Below are positions 11,629 to 20,320 of a stretch of 64,000 nucleotides of DNA, in pieces. Positions within the stretch are counted from its first letter, which is position 1, and the number at the start of each line of letters is the position of its first letter. The position numbers and the translations under genes were made by a program. Below the pieces are notes generated by a model. The model made no database searches, had not been told where the DNA came from, and saw only the letters and a program-made list of their open reading frames with translations. Origin of the DNA: Bradyrhizobium iriomotense (GTDB taxonomy: Bacteria > Pseudomonadota > Alphaproteobacteria > Rhizobiales > Xanthobacteraceae); the NCBI RefSeq assembly GCF_018130765.1, contig NZ_JAFCJZ010000003.1:62001-126000 (forward strand), written 5' to 3'.

Positions 11629-12561
11629 ATGACCACCAGCGACGATGCGGTGGCAGTCTTAGGTGTTCAGGCTCCACCGGCAACCCGGCGGGCATCGCGG
11701 TGGCGCCTGGCATTGCCTGTCGGGCTTCTCGCCGTCCCCATGCTGGCATTTCTGACGTACTTCTTCTTCTATCCGGCGCTCGGGCTTTTGCTCTCGAGCA
11801 TCCAGACCCAGGACAGCCGTGGCATCATCGGCCGCCCGTTCACGCTGGCGCACTACGCCCGTCTGGTCAACGTCGAGCTCTATGCACGCGTGCTCTGGAC
11901 GACGCTGCGGATCAGCATCGTCACCTCGGTGCTTGCGACAGTGCTCGCCTATCCGGTCGCCCTGGTGATGGTCAAAAGCCGTCCGATGGTCACGCGGATC
12001 ATTACCCTGATCGTCATCGCGCCTCTGATCGTGAGCGTGGTGGTTCGTGGATACGGCTGGCAGCTCGTGCTCCAGAACGGTCCGAAGGGCATGCTGAACT
12101 GGATCCTGATGACGCTGCACATCGTCGATGCCCCGATATCGGTCCTCTACACCGAGGCCGCCGTCGTCATCGGATCGCTGCACGTGTTCTACCCGATGAT
12201 GGTTCTGCCGCTGGCCTCGGCGCTCGGCAAGATCGATCCCAACCTCGAGGATGCGGCCCGCATGCTCGGCGCGCCCTGGTGGAAGGTGTTCCTGCGGGTG
12301 ACGCTGCCGCTGAGCATGCCCGGCTTCGTCGCGGGCTTCACCCTGGTCTTTTCGCTCACTGCCGGCTCCTTCGTCATTCCGGCGATCCTGGGCGGCGCCT
12401 CGGCGGTGATGCTGGGCAATCTGATCGAGCAGCAAATCTTCGTCGTCTACGACTGGCCGTTCGGTGCCGCGATCGCTGTCGTCCTCGTCGGCCTCGTCCT
12501 CGCGGTGAACGGCGTCTCGATGTGGCTTCTGGAAGGCCGGCGCCTCAGGAGGGCCGAGTGA
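11629..12561 (+). CDS. ABC transporter permease, PotB type
   Basis: A 310-residue inner-membrane permease with about six transmembrane segments and the EAA loop typical of binding-protein-dependent importers (EDAARMLGAPWWKVFLRVTLP). The frame is open far upstream (to 10957), but that stretch is a shadow of the aminotransferase gene. The ATG at 11629 has GAGGA about nine bases upstream and yields a normal N-terminal cytoplasmic tail. The stop overlaps the next permease start by one base. With the following three genes it forms a complete spermidine/putrescine-like (PotABCD-type) uptake system. The solute is unknown. The 218 bases before it hold no other gene I can support. Confidence 0.9.
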   Translation: MTTSDDAVAVLGVQAPPATRRASRWRLALPVGLLAVPMLAFLTYFFFYPALGLLLSSIQTQDSRGIIGRPFTLAHYARLVNVELYARVLWTTLRISIVTSVLATVLAYPVALVMVKSRPMVTRIITLIVIAPLIVSVVVRGYGWQLVLQNGPKGMLNWILMTLHIVDAPISVLYTEAAVVIGSLHVFYPMMVLPLASALGKIDPNLEDAARMLGAPWWKVFLRVTLPLSMPGFVAGFTLVFSLTAGSFVIPAILGGASAVMLGNLIEQQIFVVYDWPFGAAIAVVLVGLVLAVNGVSMWLLEGRRLRRAE

Positions 12562-13364
12562 TGGACGAGCGGTTTTCCGGCTTCGGCGCCATCATCCTCT
12601 ACACCATCACCGCCGGCATGATGCTGTTCATCCTGGCGCCGCTGCTCCTCGTCATGGCGGTGTCGGTCTCCGATTCCTATTTCGTGACGTTCCCGCCGCA
12701 AGGCTTCACGCTGAAATGGTACGCCAAGGTCCTCCAGGACCGCGACTTCCTCGAGGCGATGAGGCTGAGCATTCTGCTCGCGCTCGGCACGACGGCGGGC
12801 TCGCTCCTGTTTGGCGTGCCCGCGGCCTTTGCGCTGGTCCGTGGCAGGTTCTTCGGGCTGGCGGCGATCAAGGGGTTCCTGCTGTCGCCGCTGATCTTCC
12901 CGGCGCTGGTCACCGGCCTGGCGCTGCTTCAGGTCCTGACCAAGCTCGGCTCGCAGGATGCGCGGCTCAATCTCCTGATCGGGCACGTGGTCGTGACGTC
13001 GCCCTATGTCATCCGCACCGTCGTCACCAGCCTCCAGCTCGTGGACGAAAACCTGGAGGATGCCGCGCGCACCCTCGGCGCAAACCGGCTGACGACCTTC
13101 TGGCGCGTGACGCTGCCGCAGATCGCCTCGGGCGTCGCTGCCGGCGGGCTGTTCGCCTTCATGGTGTCCTTCGACAATTACCCGGTCACGATGTGGCTGG
13201 CGAACTCGGAATACTCGCCCGTGCCGCTCGTCCTGATGCGGCAACTGGTCAACGTCTTTGACCCTTCCGTGCCGGCGATGTCGACGATCATCATCCTGAT
13301 GGCGATGGTCGGCGTGCTGCTGCTGGAGAAACTGGTCGGCCTTCGCCGCGCGCTGGCTGCCTGA
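12561..13364 (+). CDS. ABC transporter permease, PotC type
   Basis: The second permease of the importer, 267 residues, about six membrane segments, EAA loop EDAARTLGANRLTTFWRVTLP. The start ATG overlaps the previous stop (GTGATG) and is preceded by AGGAGG, a strong ribosome-binding site inside the upstream gene. It pairs with the PotB-like permease as the heterodimeric channel. The frame is open upstream to 11577, but only as a shadow of the first permease. A 29-base spacer leads to the binding-protein gene. Confidence 0.9.
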   Translation: MDERFSGFGAIILYTITAGMMLFILAPLLLVMAVSVSDSYFVTFPPQGFTLKWYAKVLQDRDFLEAMRLSILLALGTTAGSLLFGVPAAFALVRGRFFGLAAIKGFLLSPLIFPALVTGLALLQVLTKLGSQDARLNLLIGHVVVTSPYVIRTVVTSLQLVDENLEDAARTLGANRLTTFWRVTLPQIASGVAAGGLFAFMVSFDNYPVTMWLANSEYSPVPLVLMRQLVNVFDPSVPAMSTIIILMAMVGVLLLEKLVGLRRALAA

Positions 13365-13393
13365 TGTGCATTGGTTAGATGGAGATTGGACCC

Positions 13394-14458
13394 ATGAAGC
13401 TGACACGTAGGACTCTCATTAAGGCCGGTGCATCCGCGGTTGCGTTCCCGACGATCATCAGCCGGTCGTGGGCGCAGGACGCCAAGCAACTGCATGTCGG
13501 CGTCTACAACTCGGCGCTGGGCAAGCTGATCCAGAAAGAGGTCATTCCCAAGTTCGAGGCCGAGTTCAAATGCCGCGTCTTCACGATCGAAGGCGCAACA
13601 CTTTCGAATATCGCTGCTCTCCGCGCCACCCGCGACACGCCGCGCTTCAGCATGATGATGATGGACGACGTCGGCATCCCCCAGGCCAAGCAGGAGGAGC
13701 TGATCGACAAGCTCGATGCGGCCAGGATTCCCAACCTTGCGAAGGTCTATCCGCGCTATCTCTTCGAGGACGGCTATGGCGTCGGCTTCTCGATCTCCAG
13801 CGCCGCCATGTTCATCAATCCGCAGGTGACGAAGCCGCTCGAGAGCTATGAGCAGATCTTCGATGCGAAATATCGCAAGCAGATTCTCTTGAACACGCCC
13901 AAGAACACCCAGAGCGTGCTGATGCTCATCGTGGCGACGGCGCTCGTGACCGGCAAGCCGCTGAAGGAGGCGCAATACCTGGTCGATAGCGGCTGGGACA
14001 AGCTCTCGACCCTCAAGCCCAACGTGTTGACGATCTACGACAGCGAGGCGCAGGTGCTCCAGGTGGCCCAGGGCCAGGCGACGATCGGCGGCATCGAATA
14101 TTCGAAGGCGATCTATCCGCACACGGCCAAGGGCATGCCGATCGACATGACCTTCCCCAAGGAAGGTGCGTTCACCGGCATCAACAGCATGACGCTGGTC
14201 AAGAATGCGCCCGAGCCGGAGCTCGCCTGTGCCCTGATCAACCGCATTCTGGAGCCCTCGGTCGCCAAGATGCTGTCCGAGCAGACGCTCAGCGCGCCCT
14301 CGGTCGGCGGCATCGACTTCAAGCCGGAGACGGCCAAGTTCCTGGCCTATCCCGACACCAAGGCAACCGATCTCGGACTGTTCACGCCGGATTGGAAGTT
14401 CATCGTTCCGCGCCGCGGTCCGTGGCTGGAGCGCTATAATCAGGTGTTCACGAGCTAG
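13394..14458 (+). CDS. ABC transporter substrate-binding protein (PotD-like), Tat signal
   Basis: A 354-residue periplasmic binding protein. The N-terminus MKLTRRTLIKAGASAVAFP carries a twin-arginine pattern (TRRTLIK) followed by a hydrophobic stretch and a cleavage region at SWAQD, so export through Tat is likely. The ATG at 13394 is chosen over the one at 13379 because GGAG lies nine bases before it and it gives an intact signal peptide. The remainder resembles the iron/polyamine class of solute-binding proteins. Located between the permeases and the ATPase, it defines the specificity of this importer, which cannot be deduced from sequence alone. Confidence 0.9.
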   Translation: MKLTRRTLIKAGASAVAFPTIISRSWAQDAKQLHVGVYNSALGKLIQKEVIPKFEAEFKCRVFTIEGATLSNIAALRATRDTPRFSMMMMDDVGIPQAKQEELIDKLDAARIPNLAKVYPRYLFEDGYGVGFSISSAAMFINPQVTKPLESYEQIFDAKYRKQILLNTPKNTQSVLMLIVATALVTGKPLKEAQYLVDSGWDKLSTLKPNVLTIYDSEAQVLQVAQGQATIGGIEYSKAIYPHTAKGMPIDMTFPKEGAFTGINSMTLVKNAPEPELACALINRILEPSVAKMLSEQTLSAPSVGGIDFKPETAKFLAYPDTKATDLGLFTPDWKFIVPRRGPWLERYNQVFTS

Positions 14459-14469
14459 GACAGGCTACC

Positions 14470-15564
14470 ATGAGGTCTTCCGAAGTCAGGCTTGACCGCC
14501 TCAGCAAGGAATATAACCGCACCGTCGCGGTCGACGACGTCTCGCTCACGATCGAGCCTGGCCACATGGTGGCGCTGCTCGGTCCGAGCGGATGCGGCAA
14601 GACCACCTGCCTGCGCATGATCGCGGGGCTGATCCGCCCGACATCCGGCGACGTCTTCGTGAACGACAAGAGGATGACCGACGTTCCCGTGCATCGCCGC
14701 AACGTCGGAATGCTGTTCCAGAACTACGCGCTGTTTCCTCATCTGACCGTCGAGGAGAACATCGCCTTTGGCCTCGAGATGCGCGGCATATCCAAGGCGG
14801 ATGCCGCGAGGAAGGTGGGCGAGGCCCTCAATCTGGTCCAGCTCTCCAGCTTCGGAAAGCGCTATCCGGCGCAACTCTCCGGCGGCCAGCAGCAGCGCGT
14901 CGCGCTGGGGCGCGCCCTCGTGATCGAGCCCGCCATGCTGCTCCTCGACGAGCCGCTCGGGGCGCTCGACAAGGGGCTTCGCGAGAGCATGCAGGTCGAG
15001 CTGCGCGCGCTTCAGCGCAGGCTCGGTCTGACCACCGTCATGGTGACCCACGACCAGGACGAAGCCCTGACCATGGCCGACAAGATCGTGGTCATGCGCG
15101 ACGGCAAGCTCGAGCAGGTCGGTTCGGCGACGGAAATCTACCAGCGTCCGGCCTCGAAATTCGTCGCGCAGTTCATCGGCGCGTCAAATCTGTTTCAGGG
15201 GCCCGTCGAGCAGCGCAACGGCAGCGGAGCGGTCATTCGTGTCTCGCCCGAATTGAGCCTTCAGGTCGATCAGATCCCGTCGTCGGCCAGCGACGTGATG
15301 GTTTCGATCAGGCCCGAGGCGATCGTGGTCGAGCGCGCTGGCCAAAGCCCGGCGTCGCAACGCGCCAACAGCGTGACGGCGCGCGTCGACCAGGCCATCT
15401 ATCGCGGGTTCGTCAGTCACTACTATCTCAAGACGCCGAGTGGCGGCCAGATCATTGTGTTCGAGCAGAACCAGTCGCAGCAGGCCGGGCTCCGATACGC
15501 GGTGGGCGAGGAAGTCGTGGCGCGGTGGGAGTCGCCGAGCAATCACGTCATTGCGCGTCACTGA
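14470..15564 (+). CDS. ABC transporter ATP-binding protein (PotA type)
   Basis: A 364-residue ATPase with Walker A GPSGCGKTT at 38-46, Q-loop in MLFQNYALFPH, signature LSGGQQQR at 136-143, Walker B LLLDEPLGALD around 157-167 and the switch histidine in VTHDQDEA. A C-terminal TOBE-like regulatory domain (about 240-364) is present, as in PotA/MalK. It starts 11 bases after the binding-protein gene and closes the four-gene transporter cassette. The 238 bases after it contain a palindromic repeat element before pxpB. Confidence 0.92.
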   Translation: MRSSEVRLDRLSKEYNRTVAVDDVSLTIEPGHMVALLGPSGCGKTTCLRMIAGLIRPTSGDVFVNDKRMTDVPVHRRNVGMLFQNYALFPHLTVEENIAFGLEMRGISKADAARKVGEALNLVQLSSFGKRYPAQLSGGQQQRVALGRALVIEPAMLLLDEPLGALDKGLRESMQVELRALQRRLGLTTVMVTHDQDEALTMADKIVVMRDGKLEQVGSATEIYQRPASKFVAQFIGASNLFQGPVEQRNGSGAVIRVSPELSLQVDQIPSSASDVMVSIRPEAIVVERAGQSPASQRANSVTARVDQAIYRGFVSHYYLKTPSGGQIIVFEQNQSQQAGLRYAVGEEVVARWESPSNHVIARH

Positions 15565-15660
15565 AGCCGGAGGCGAGCGCAGCGTCTTGCGGGCAATCGA
15601 CATCCCTTATACCCGCAGACGAACATCGTCTTGGATCGGCTTGCGTCGCTTGGCTAGATC

Positions 15661-15763
15661 TAAAGCATGATCCGGAAAAGTGCGAAGCGGTTTTCCGAAA
15701 AGATCATGCGTAACAACAACCTGGAGCGCGATGGCGATTCATCCAAATCTCATCGCGCTTTAG
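15661..15763. repeat. Intergenic double-palindrome repeat, copy 1
   Basis: A 103-base element made of two inverted repeats. The first pairs GCATGATCCGGAAAA with TTTTCCG...GATCATGC; the second runs from GGAGCGCGATG to CATCGCGCTTTA around a short loop. A second, nearly identical copy lies at 28663-28766. The structure matches the small palindromic repeats scattered between genes in Rhizobiales genomes. It sits between the ABC ATPase gene and pxpB and could act as a transcript-stabilising hairpin or attenuator that separates transporter and enzyme expression. Confidence 0.85.
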
Positions 15764-15802
15764 GGGTGGCAGCGCCACGGGCGTTCGACCAGCGAGGCCC
15801 TT

Positions 15803-16498
15803 TTGTCGATTAATCAGCCCAACGCTCCTTTTGTCGGCACGATCGAGAAAAGCCCGAAGATCAGCCTGATCGGCACGCTTGCGATGCTGGTCGAGGCACC
15901 GGGTGATTTCGACCTGGTGCAGCAGGGCCGCATCTGGGCCCTTGCGGATGCGGTTTCCACCTGGCCCAACGTCCAGGAGGCTGTCATTGGCGTCACCAAT
16001 GTGATGCTCGTATTCGAGCAGCCGCCGGCGGATATCGGCATGCTCAGCGCTTCGATCGTTGAACTCTGGCATCGTGTGCCTGGCCGGAAGGCCGACGGCA
16101 AGCTCATCGAGATTCCCGTGGTCTATGGCGGTGAGCTCGGCTTCGATTTGCCGGCGGTTGCGAGCCGCGCCGGACTGTCCGAGCGCGACGTCATCAGGAT
16201 TCACAGCGAAGGCGAATACACCGTCTGTGCGGTCGCGAGCTCGCCGGGGTTCGGCTATCTCCACGGCCTCGATCCACGCATCTACATGCCGCGCAAATCC
16301 GTGCCGTCGCTCAACATGCGCGCGGGCTCGGTGACGATCGGCGGGATGCAGACAGGCGTCGCGGTGCTGACAAGTCCGAATGGATGGAACGCCATCGGCT
16401 GGGCCTCGGTCGCGATGTTCGATCCGAATTCCGAACAGCCCTCGCTCATGCTTCCGGGCGACCGTGTCCGATTCAGGATCGATCGGATCGAACTATGA
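15803..16498 (+). CDS. pxpB: PxpB/KipI-like 5-oxoprolinase subunit (AHS1 domain), plus arm
   Basis: A 231-residue AHS1/KipI-family protein: SSPGFGYLHGLDPRIYMPRK, RAGSVTIGGMQTGV and the C-terminal LMLPGDRVRF are family motifs. With PxpC and PxpA it forms the ATP-dependent 5-oxoprolinase that opens pyroglutamate to glutamate. No ATG is available at the right place; a TTG at 15803 with GAGG five bases upstream is the best start. The stop overlaps the pxpC ATG by four bases. A second PxpB lies on the other strand at 19658-20320, so assignment of this copy to true 5-oxoprolinase rests on its link to pxpA. Confidence 0.88.
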   Translation: MSINQPNAPFVGTIEKSPKISLIGTLAMLVEAPGDFDLVQQGRIWALADAVSTWPNVQEAVIGVTNVMLVFEQPPADIGMLSASIVELWHRVPGRKADGKLIEIPVVYGGELGFDLPAVASRAGLSERDVIRIHSEGEYTVCAVASSPGFGYLHGLDPRIYMPRKSVPSLNMRAGSVTIGGMQTGVAVLTSPNGWNAIGWASVAMFDPNSEQPSLMLPGDRVRFRIDRIEL

Positions 16499-17472
16499 TC
16501 GAGATCCTGACCAGCCCCGCCTTCAACACCATCCAGGACCTGGGCCGCCATGGCGCGCGCCGTTTCGGCGTGAGCACGTCGGGGGCCATGGATCCCGTCG
16601 CGCTCGCCGCCGGCAATGCGCTGCTCGGCAATGACGACAACGCGGCCGGCATCGAGATCCAGACCTTTCCGTTCCGCCTGCGCTTTTCGGCCGACACCGC
16701 ATTTGCGCTCACCGGCGCCGATCACGACGCGACGCTGGCTGGATCGGCCGTTCGGCCGTGGTGGTGCACGCGGGCGAAGGCGGGCGACATTCTCGCGATC
16801 ACCGCGCCGCGGCGTGGTGCGCGGGTCTACATGACGTTCGGCGGCGGCATCGATGTTCCGCTCGTGCTGGGCTCGCGCAGCACGCACATGCGCGGCGGCT
16901 TCGGCGGGCTCGAGGGCCGTACCTTGCAGGCGGGCGACGTCGTGCCGATTGGAAGTTCGTCGCATGGCAGCGACGGCCGCTGCGACTTCGGCGTCGCGCC
17001 GCCGGACGTTGCGATCGCGGGCACAGCTCCTGCGGATGACCGTGTGCTGCGGATACGCGTCATGCGGGCCGGCGAGTACGAGCTGTTCTCGGAGGCGATG
17101 CAGGCGACGTTCTGGTCGACGCGATGGAAGATCAGCGCCCAGAGCGATCGGGGCGGCTACCGTCTCACCGGCGGCAGGCTGACATTGGACGCGCCTGTCG
17201 AGATGCGCTCGCACGGTGTGGTGGCCGGCGTCGTGCAGGTGCCGCCGGCCGGTGAGCCGATCATCCAGATGAGCGATGCCAATACGGCCGGCGGCTATCC
17301 GAAGATGGCGGCCGTGATCCAGGCCGATCTCTGGCGCCTCGGCCAGGCGGCACCGGGATCGGTCATCGCCTTCAGTGAGGTGAGCTACCAGGACGCGGTC
17401 GCGGCCATGGCTCCCGTCAACGACTACCTCGCGAAGTTGCGTGCGACCGCGGATCTCTATCGAGCGCTTTGA
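16495..17472 (+). CDS. pxpC: PxpC/KipA-like 5-oxoprolinase subunit (AHS2 domain), plus arm
   Basis: A 325-residue AHS2/KipA-family protein beginning MIEILTSPAFNTIQDLGRHG, with FGVSTSGAMDPVAL, FGGGIDVPLVLGSRSTHMRGGFGG and a C-terminal EPIIQMSDANTAGGYPK block, all typical of the family. It partners PxpB. The ATG at 16495 overlaps the pxpB stop, so upstream frame extension to 16384 is spurious. The same domain forms part of the carboxyltransferase unit of urea carboxylase, so homology alone does not fix the reaction. The gene is followed after 35 bases by pxpA. Confidence 0.9.
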   Translation: MIEILTSPAFNTIQDLGRHGARRFGVSTSGAMDPVALAAGNALLGNDDNAAGIEIQTFPFRLRFSADTAFALTGADHDATLAGSAVRPWWCTRAKAGDILAITAPRRGARVYMTFGGGIDVPLVLGSRSTHMRGGFGGLEGRTLQAGDVVPIGSSSHGSDGRCDFGVAPPDVAIAGTAPADDRVLRIRVMRAGEYELFSEAMQATFWSTRWKISAQSDRGGYRLTGGRLTLDAPVEMRSHGVVAGVVQVPPAGEPIIQMSDANTAGGYPKMAAVIQADLWRLGQAAPGSVIAFSEVSYQDAVAAMAPVNDYLAKLRATADLYRAL

Positions 17473-17507
17473 GTGGACGTCAACAATAACAAGAGCAGGG
17501 TACGAAC

Positions 17508-18275
17508 ATGAAAATCGGCATCAATTCGGACATGGGCGAAGGTTTCGGCAACTATCGCATCTGCGACGACGAGGCGCTGATGGGCATCGTCTCGTCGGCC
17601 AACGTGGCGTGCGGTTTCCACGCCGGAGATCCCATCATCATGGATCGCATGGTGCGCCTGGCGAAGCAGAAGGGGGTCGAGGTCGGCGCCCATCCGGGCC
17701 TGCCCGACCTTCTCGGATTTGGCCGCCGCGTGATCCAGATGGACGCCGCCGAGCTCGAGAAGCACATGGTTTATCAGATCGGCGCCTTGCAGGCGATCGC
17801 GGCCAATGCAGGCCATCGTGTGACCCATGTCAGCTTCCACGCCGCTATGGGCAACATGGTCAATGCCGACCCCGACATGGCCGATGTCGTGGCCCGTGCG
17901 ATTGCGACTATCAATCGCGATTTCATCGTGTTCTCGCAGCCTGATGCCGAGATCGTGCGCGCCGCGCGCAAGGTGGGCCTTCGCATCCTCACGCTGTTCC
18001 TGGCTGACCGCGCCTATGACGAGCACGGCCACCTGGTGTCCCGCAAGCTTCCCAACTCCGTCATCACCTCGACCGAGGCGGTGGCCGAGCGGGTCAAGCG
18101 CTTCCTCGACAGCGGAACGGTGCAGACCATCGAGGGCAAGTCGATCAAGGTCGACGCGCGATCGATCCTGATCCACAGCGACACGCCCGGATCGGTCAAT
18201 CTCGCTGCCACCGTGCGGCGCGTGATCGAGCAGGGCGGCGGCGAAGTCACGCCGGCAACAGTGCTGCTCAACTGA
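17508..18275 (+). CDS. pxpA: PxpA/LamB-YcsF family 5-oxoprolinase subunit
   Basis: A 255-residue protein of the LamB/YcsF family (E. coli PxpA is of similar length). It begins with the metal-site pattern MKIGINSDMGEGFGNY and continues with SANVACGFHAGDP, GAHPGLPD and HVSFHAAMGN, whose histidines and acids build the catalytic site of this TIM-like barrel. With PxpB and PxpC it hydrolyses 5-oxoproline using ATP. An AGCAGGG element lies upstream of the ATG. Its 3' end overlaps the 3' end of the convergent BCCP-like gene by eight bases. Confidence 0.93.
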   Translation: MKIGINSDMGEGFGNYRICDDEALMGIVSSANVACGFHAGDPIIMDRMVRLAKQKGVEVGAHPGLPDLLGFGRRVIQMDAAELEKHMVYQIGALQAIAANAGHRVTHVSFHAAMGNMVNADPDMADVVARAIATINRDFIVFSQPDAEIVRAARKVGLRILTLFLADRAYDEHGHLVSRKLPNSVITSTEAVAERVKRFLDSGTVQTIEGKSIKVDARSILIHSDTPGSVNLAATVRRVIEQGGGEVTPATVLLN

Positions 18276-18693
18276 GCGGGCGGATGCGCACAATTGGTGT
18301 GCCGTAGCCGACCGTTGCGCCGGTCTCCGCGATCACGGCATCGACGGTGCCGGCGGCCGGCGCCACGATGGGCGCATACAAGAGCCCGATCTTGACGAGG
18401 CCTACGGTCGTGCCGGCCTCGATGCGCTGGCCCTGTGCGACGAACGGCTGGTCCCGCCAGGGATGAGCGGCAAGGAAATGCCCTGCGACGTCGGCTTTGG
18501 CGATGACGGAATGGTCTATGGCAGGCGCGGCAGGCGCGGCGGGCGCGGCGGGCGCGGCAGACGCAGCCATTCGCGGGCCCGTGTCGACGACGAGTTTCAG
18601 GGACTGGCCGGGTTCCTCGATTTCGATCGTGTCGACGCCGGACTTTTCGAGGATCTGCGCCAGACGTGCGATATCGGTCAGCTTGATCGGCAT
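18268..18693 (-). CDS. BCCP-like lipoyl/biotinyl-domain protein lacking the biotinylation lysine
   Basis: A 141-residue protein with a BCCP-type N-terminus (MPIKLTDIARLAQILEKSGV), an Ala/Pro linker and a C-terminal biotinyl-domain fold. Aligned without gaps to the canonical BCCP of the same operon (21672-22181), the EAMK biotin site reads KIGL, so Leu104 replaces the lysine and the protein cannot be biotinylated at the usual place. The open frame extends upstream, but the ATG at 18693 has GAGGAGA in front and is the start. It overlaps the end of pxpC2 by 16 bases and is last in the minus-strand operon. It may be structural or regulatory, or a decoy for the active carrier. Confidence 0.85.
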   Translation of the reverse strand: MPIKLTDIARLAQILEKSGVDTIEIEEPGQSLKLVVDTGPRMAASAAPAAPAAPAAPAIDHSVIAKADVAGHFLAAHPWRDQPFVAQGQRIEAGTTVGLVKIGLLYAPIVAPAAGTVDAVIAETGATVGYGTPIVRIRPLS

Positions 18694-19661
18694 ATTCTGG
18701 TCTCCTCGACAAGGCGCACATTGGTCCTGAGCCGATCGAGATAGGCCGACATCTCGGCCTCGGCTGCCAACGCGTCGGTATAAGCAGTTTGCTCGAACCG
18801 CAGCCTGCTGCCAAGCCGCGCCTGCCCGACGCGCCACAGATCGGCGCCGATCACGGTTGCGATCTTCGGGTAGCCGCCGGACGTCTGCGCGTCGCGCATC
18901 TGGATGATCGGCTGTCCGTTCGGCGGAATCTGGATGACGCCGGGGACGATGCCGTGTGAGCGCTTCTCGATCGGCGCCTTCGGCTTCACGGCGGGGCCCT
19001 GCAGGCGGTAGCCGTAACGGTTGCTCTGCGGCGTGATCTTCCAGCTGCTGGACCAGAACAGCGCCTGCGTGGCGGCGTCGAACCCGTCATACTCGCCGGC
19101 AATCACGACCCTGACGATGGTCTCGTCCGCGGCGGTGTTCGGCCGCGCCAGCGTGATCTCGGCCGGCTCGACACCGAGCTCGCCGATGGTCGCGGTGGAT
19201 GCCGCACAGGGCAGGATGTCGCCCACCTGGAGCGGCCGCCCGTGCCAGCCGCCGAACTCGCCGCGAAACTGCGTGCTGCGCGAGCCCAGCACCATGGGCA
19301 CGTCGATACCACCGCCAACGGTCAGATAGAGTCGTGCGCCGCGGGGCATTGCCTTGATGGTCAAGACATCGCCGGTACGGGCGCGCGACCGCCACCATGG
19401 CGGGATCACGCGTCCCGAGATCTCGGCCTCGACATCGGCGCCCGTGAGCGCAAAGGCCATGTTGCGGTCGAAACGAAGCTTGAACGGCAGCATCGGGATT
19501 TCGATGCCGGCGGCGTTCTCGTCGTTGCCGAGAAGGATGTTGCCGGCGCGCAGGGCGACATCGTCCATCGCACCGGACGTGCCGACCCCGAAGCGATACT
19601 GGTCGAAGCGGCCGAGATCCTGGACGCTGGCGGGCCCTGTGACTGACAGGATCTCGATCAC
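18678..19661 (-). CDS. PxpC/KipA-like protein (AHS2 domain), minus arm
   Basis: A 327-residue AHS2-family protein starting [17 protein letters not shown], with FGVGTSGAMDDVAL, VGGGIDVPMVLGSRSTQFRG and QPIIQMRDAQTSGGYPK. It is clearly paralogous to the plus-arm PxpC. The GTG at 19661 overlaps the stop of the preceding pxpB-like gene (CGGTGA), so the long upstream open frame is ignored. It lies in an operon with biotin carboxylase and BCCP and has no adjacent pxpA, so the protein may be half of an AHS1/AHS2 carboxyltransferase as in urea carboxylase rather than a 5-oxoprolinase subunit. Confidence 0.88.
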   Translation of the reverse strand: MIEILSVTGPASVQDLGRFDQYRFGVGTSGAMDDVALRAGNILLGNDENAAGIEIPMLPFKLRFDRNMAFALTGADVEAEISGRVIPPWWRSRARTGDVLTIKAMPRGARLYLTVGGGIDVPMVLGSRSTQFRGEFGGWHGRPLQVGDILPCAASTATIGELGVEPAEITLARPNTAADETIVRVVIAGEYDGFDAATQALFWSSSWKITPQSNRYGYRLQGPAVKPKAPIEKRSHGIVPGVIQIPPNGQPIIQMRDAQTSGGYPKIATVIGADLWRVGQARLGSRLRFEQTAYTDALAAEAEMSAYLDRLRTNVRLVEETRICRSS

Positions 19662-20320
19662 CGGATCACCCGTTCGATCACGAACCGGATCGTATCGCCC
19701 GGAGTCAGCGCGGCAGGTGTCGGCCAGGACGAATCGAAGAAGGTCCAGCTCGTGTGCCCGATGGCGTGCCAGCCACTGGGCCCGGGCGATGCGGAGACAC
19801 CGGTCTGCGATCCGCCGATGGACACCGAGCCGCCCGCGGAGCGTTGCAGCGGCGTCTGCCGCCGCGGCATGGTGATGCGCGGGTCCATGCCGCCGAGATA
19901 GCAATAGCCGGGATGGCTGCCGAGCGCGAACACCGTGTAGAGCGGGGCGGCGTGGATCGAGACCACGTCGTCGGCGGACAGGCCGCAATGATCGGCGACG
20001 GACTGAAGCGACGATCCGATCTCGCCGCCATAGGTGACGGGCAGCCTGATCTCGCGGCCGCCGATTGCGAGGCCTTCCGCCGCGTCCCAGCCGTCGTTGA
20101 GCGCGGCGATCAGGGCGTCCAGCTCGCGCGGAGGGGTCTCGAAGGTCAGCATCATGTTGGTGATGCCGGGAATGGCCTCGCGGATGTCAGGCCATTTCGA
20201 TGCAGTGGCCGCCAGCGCCCAGATGCGCCGCTGGTGCGGCAGGTCGAATGCGCCGGGCGCCTCGAACAGAAGGGCCGATGTCCCGAGCAGGCTGATCCGC
20301 GGCCGGTCCGGCGTCGTCAT
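19658..20320 (-). CDS. PxpB/KipI-like protein (AHS1 domain), minus arm
   Basis: A 220-residue AHS1-family protein ([43 protein letters not shown]), paralogous to the PxpB at 15803-16498. The ATG at 20320 overlaps the accC stop by four bases and its own stop overlaps the next gene by four, so the accC-pxpB2-pxpC2 order is translationally coupled. In urea carboxylase AHS1 and AHS2 form the carboxyltransferase. The coupling to biotin carboxylase here argues for the same use, with an unidentified amide or lactam substrate. Confidence 0.88.
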   Translation of the reverse strand: MTTPDRPRISLLGTSALLFEAPGAFDLPHQRRIWALAATASKWPDIREAIPGITNMMLTFETPPRELDALIAALNDGWDAAEGLAIGGREIRLPVTYGGEIGSSLQSVADHCGLSADDVVSIHAAPLYTVFALGSHPGYCYLGGMDPRITMPRRQTPLQRSAGGSVSIGGSQTGVSASPGPSGWHAIGHTSWTFFDSSWPTPAALTPGDTIRFVIERVIR

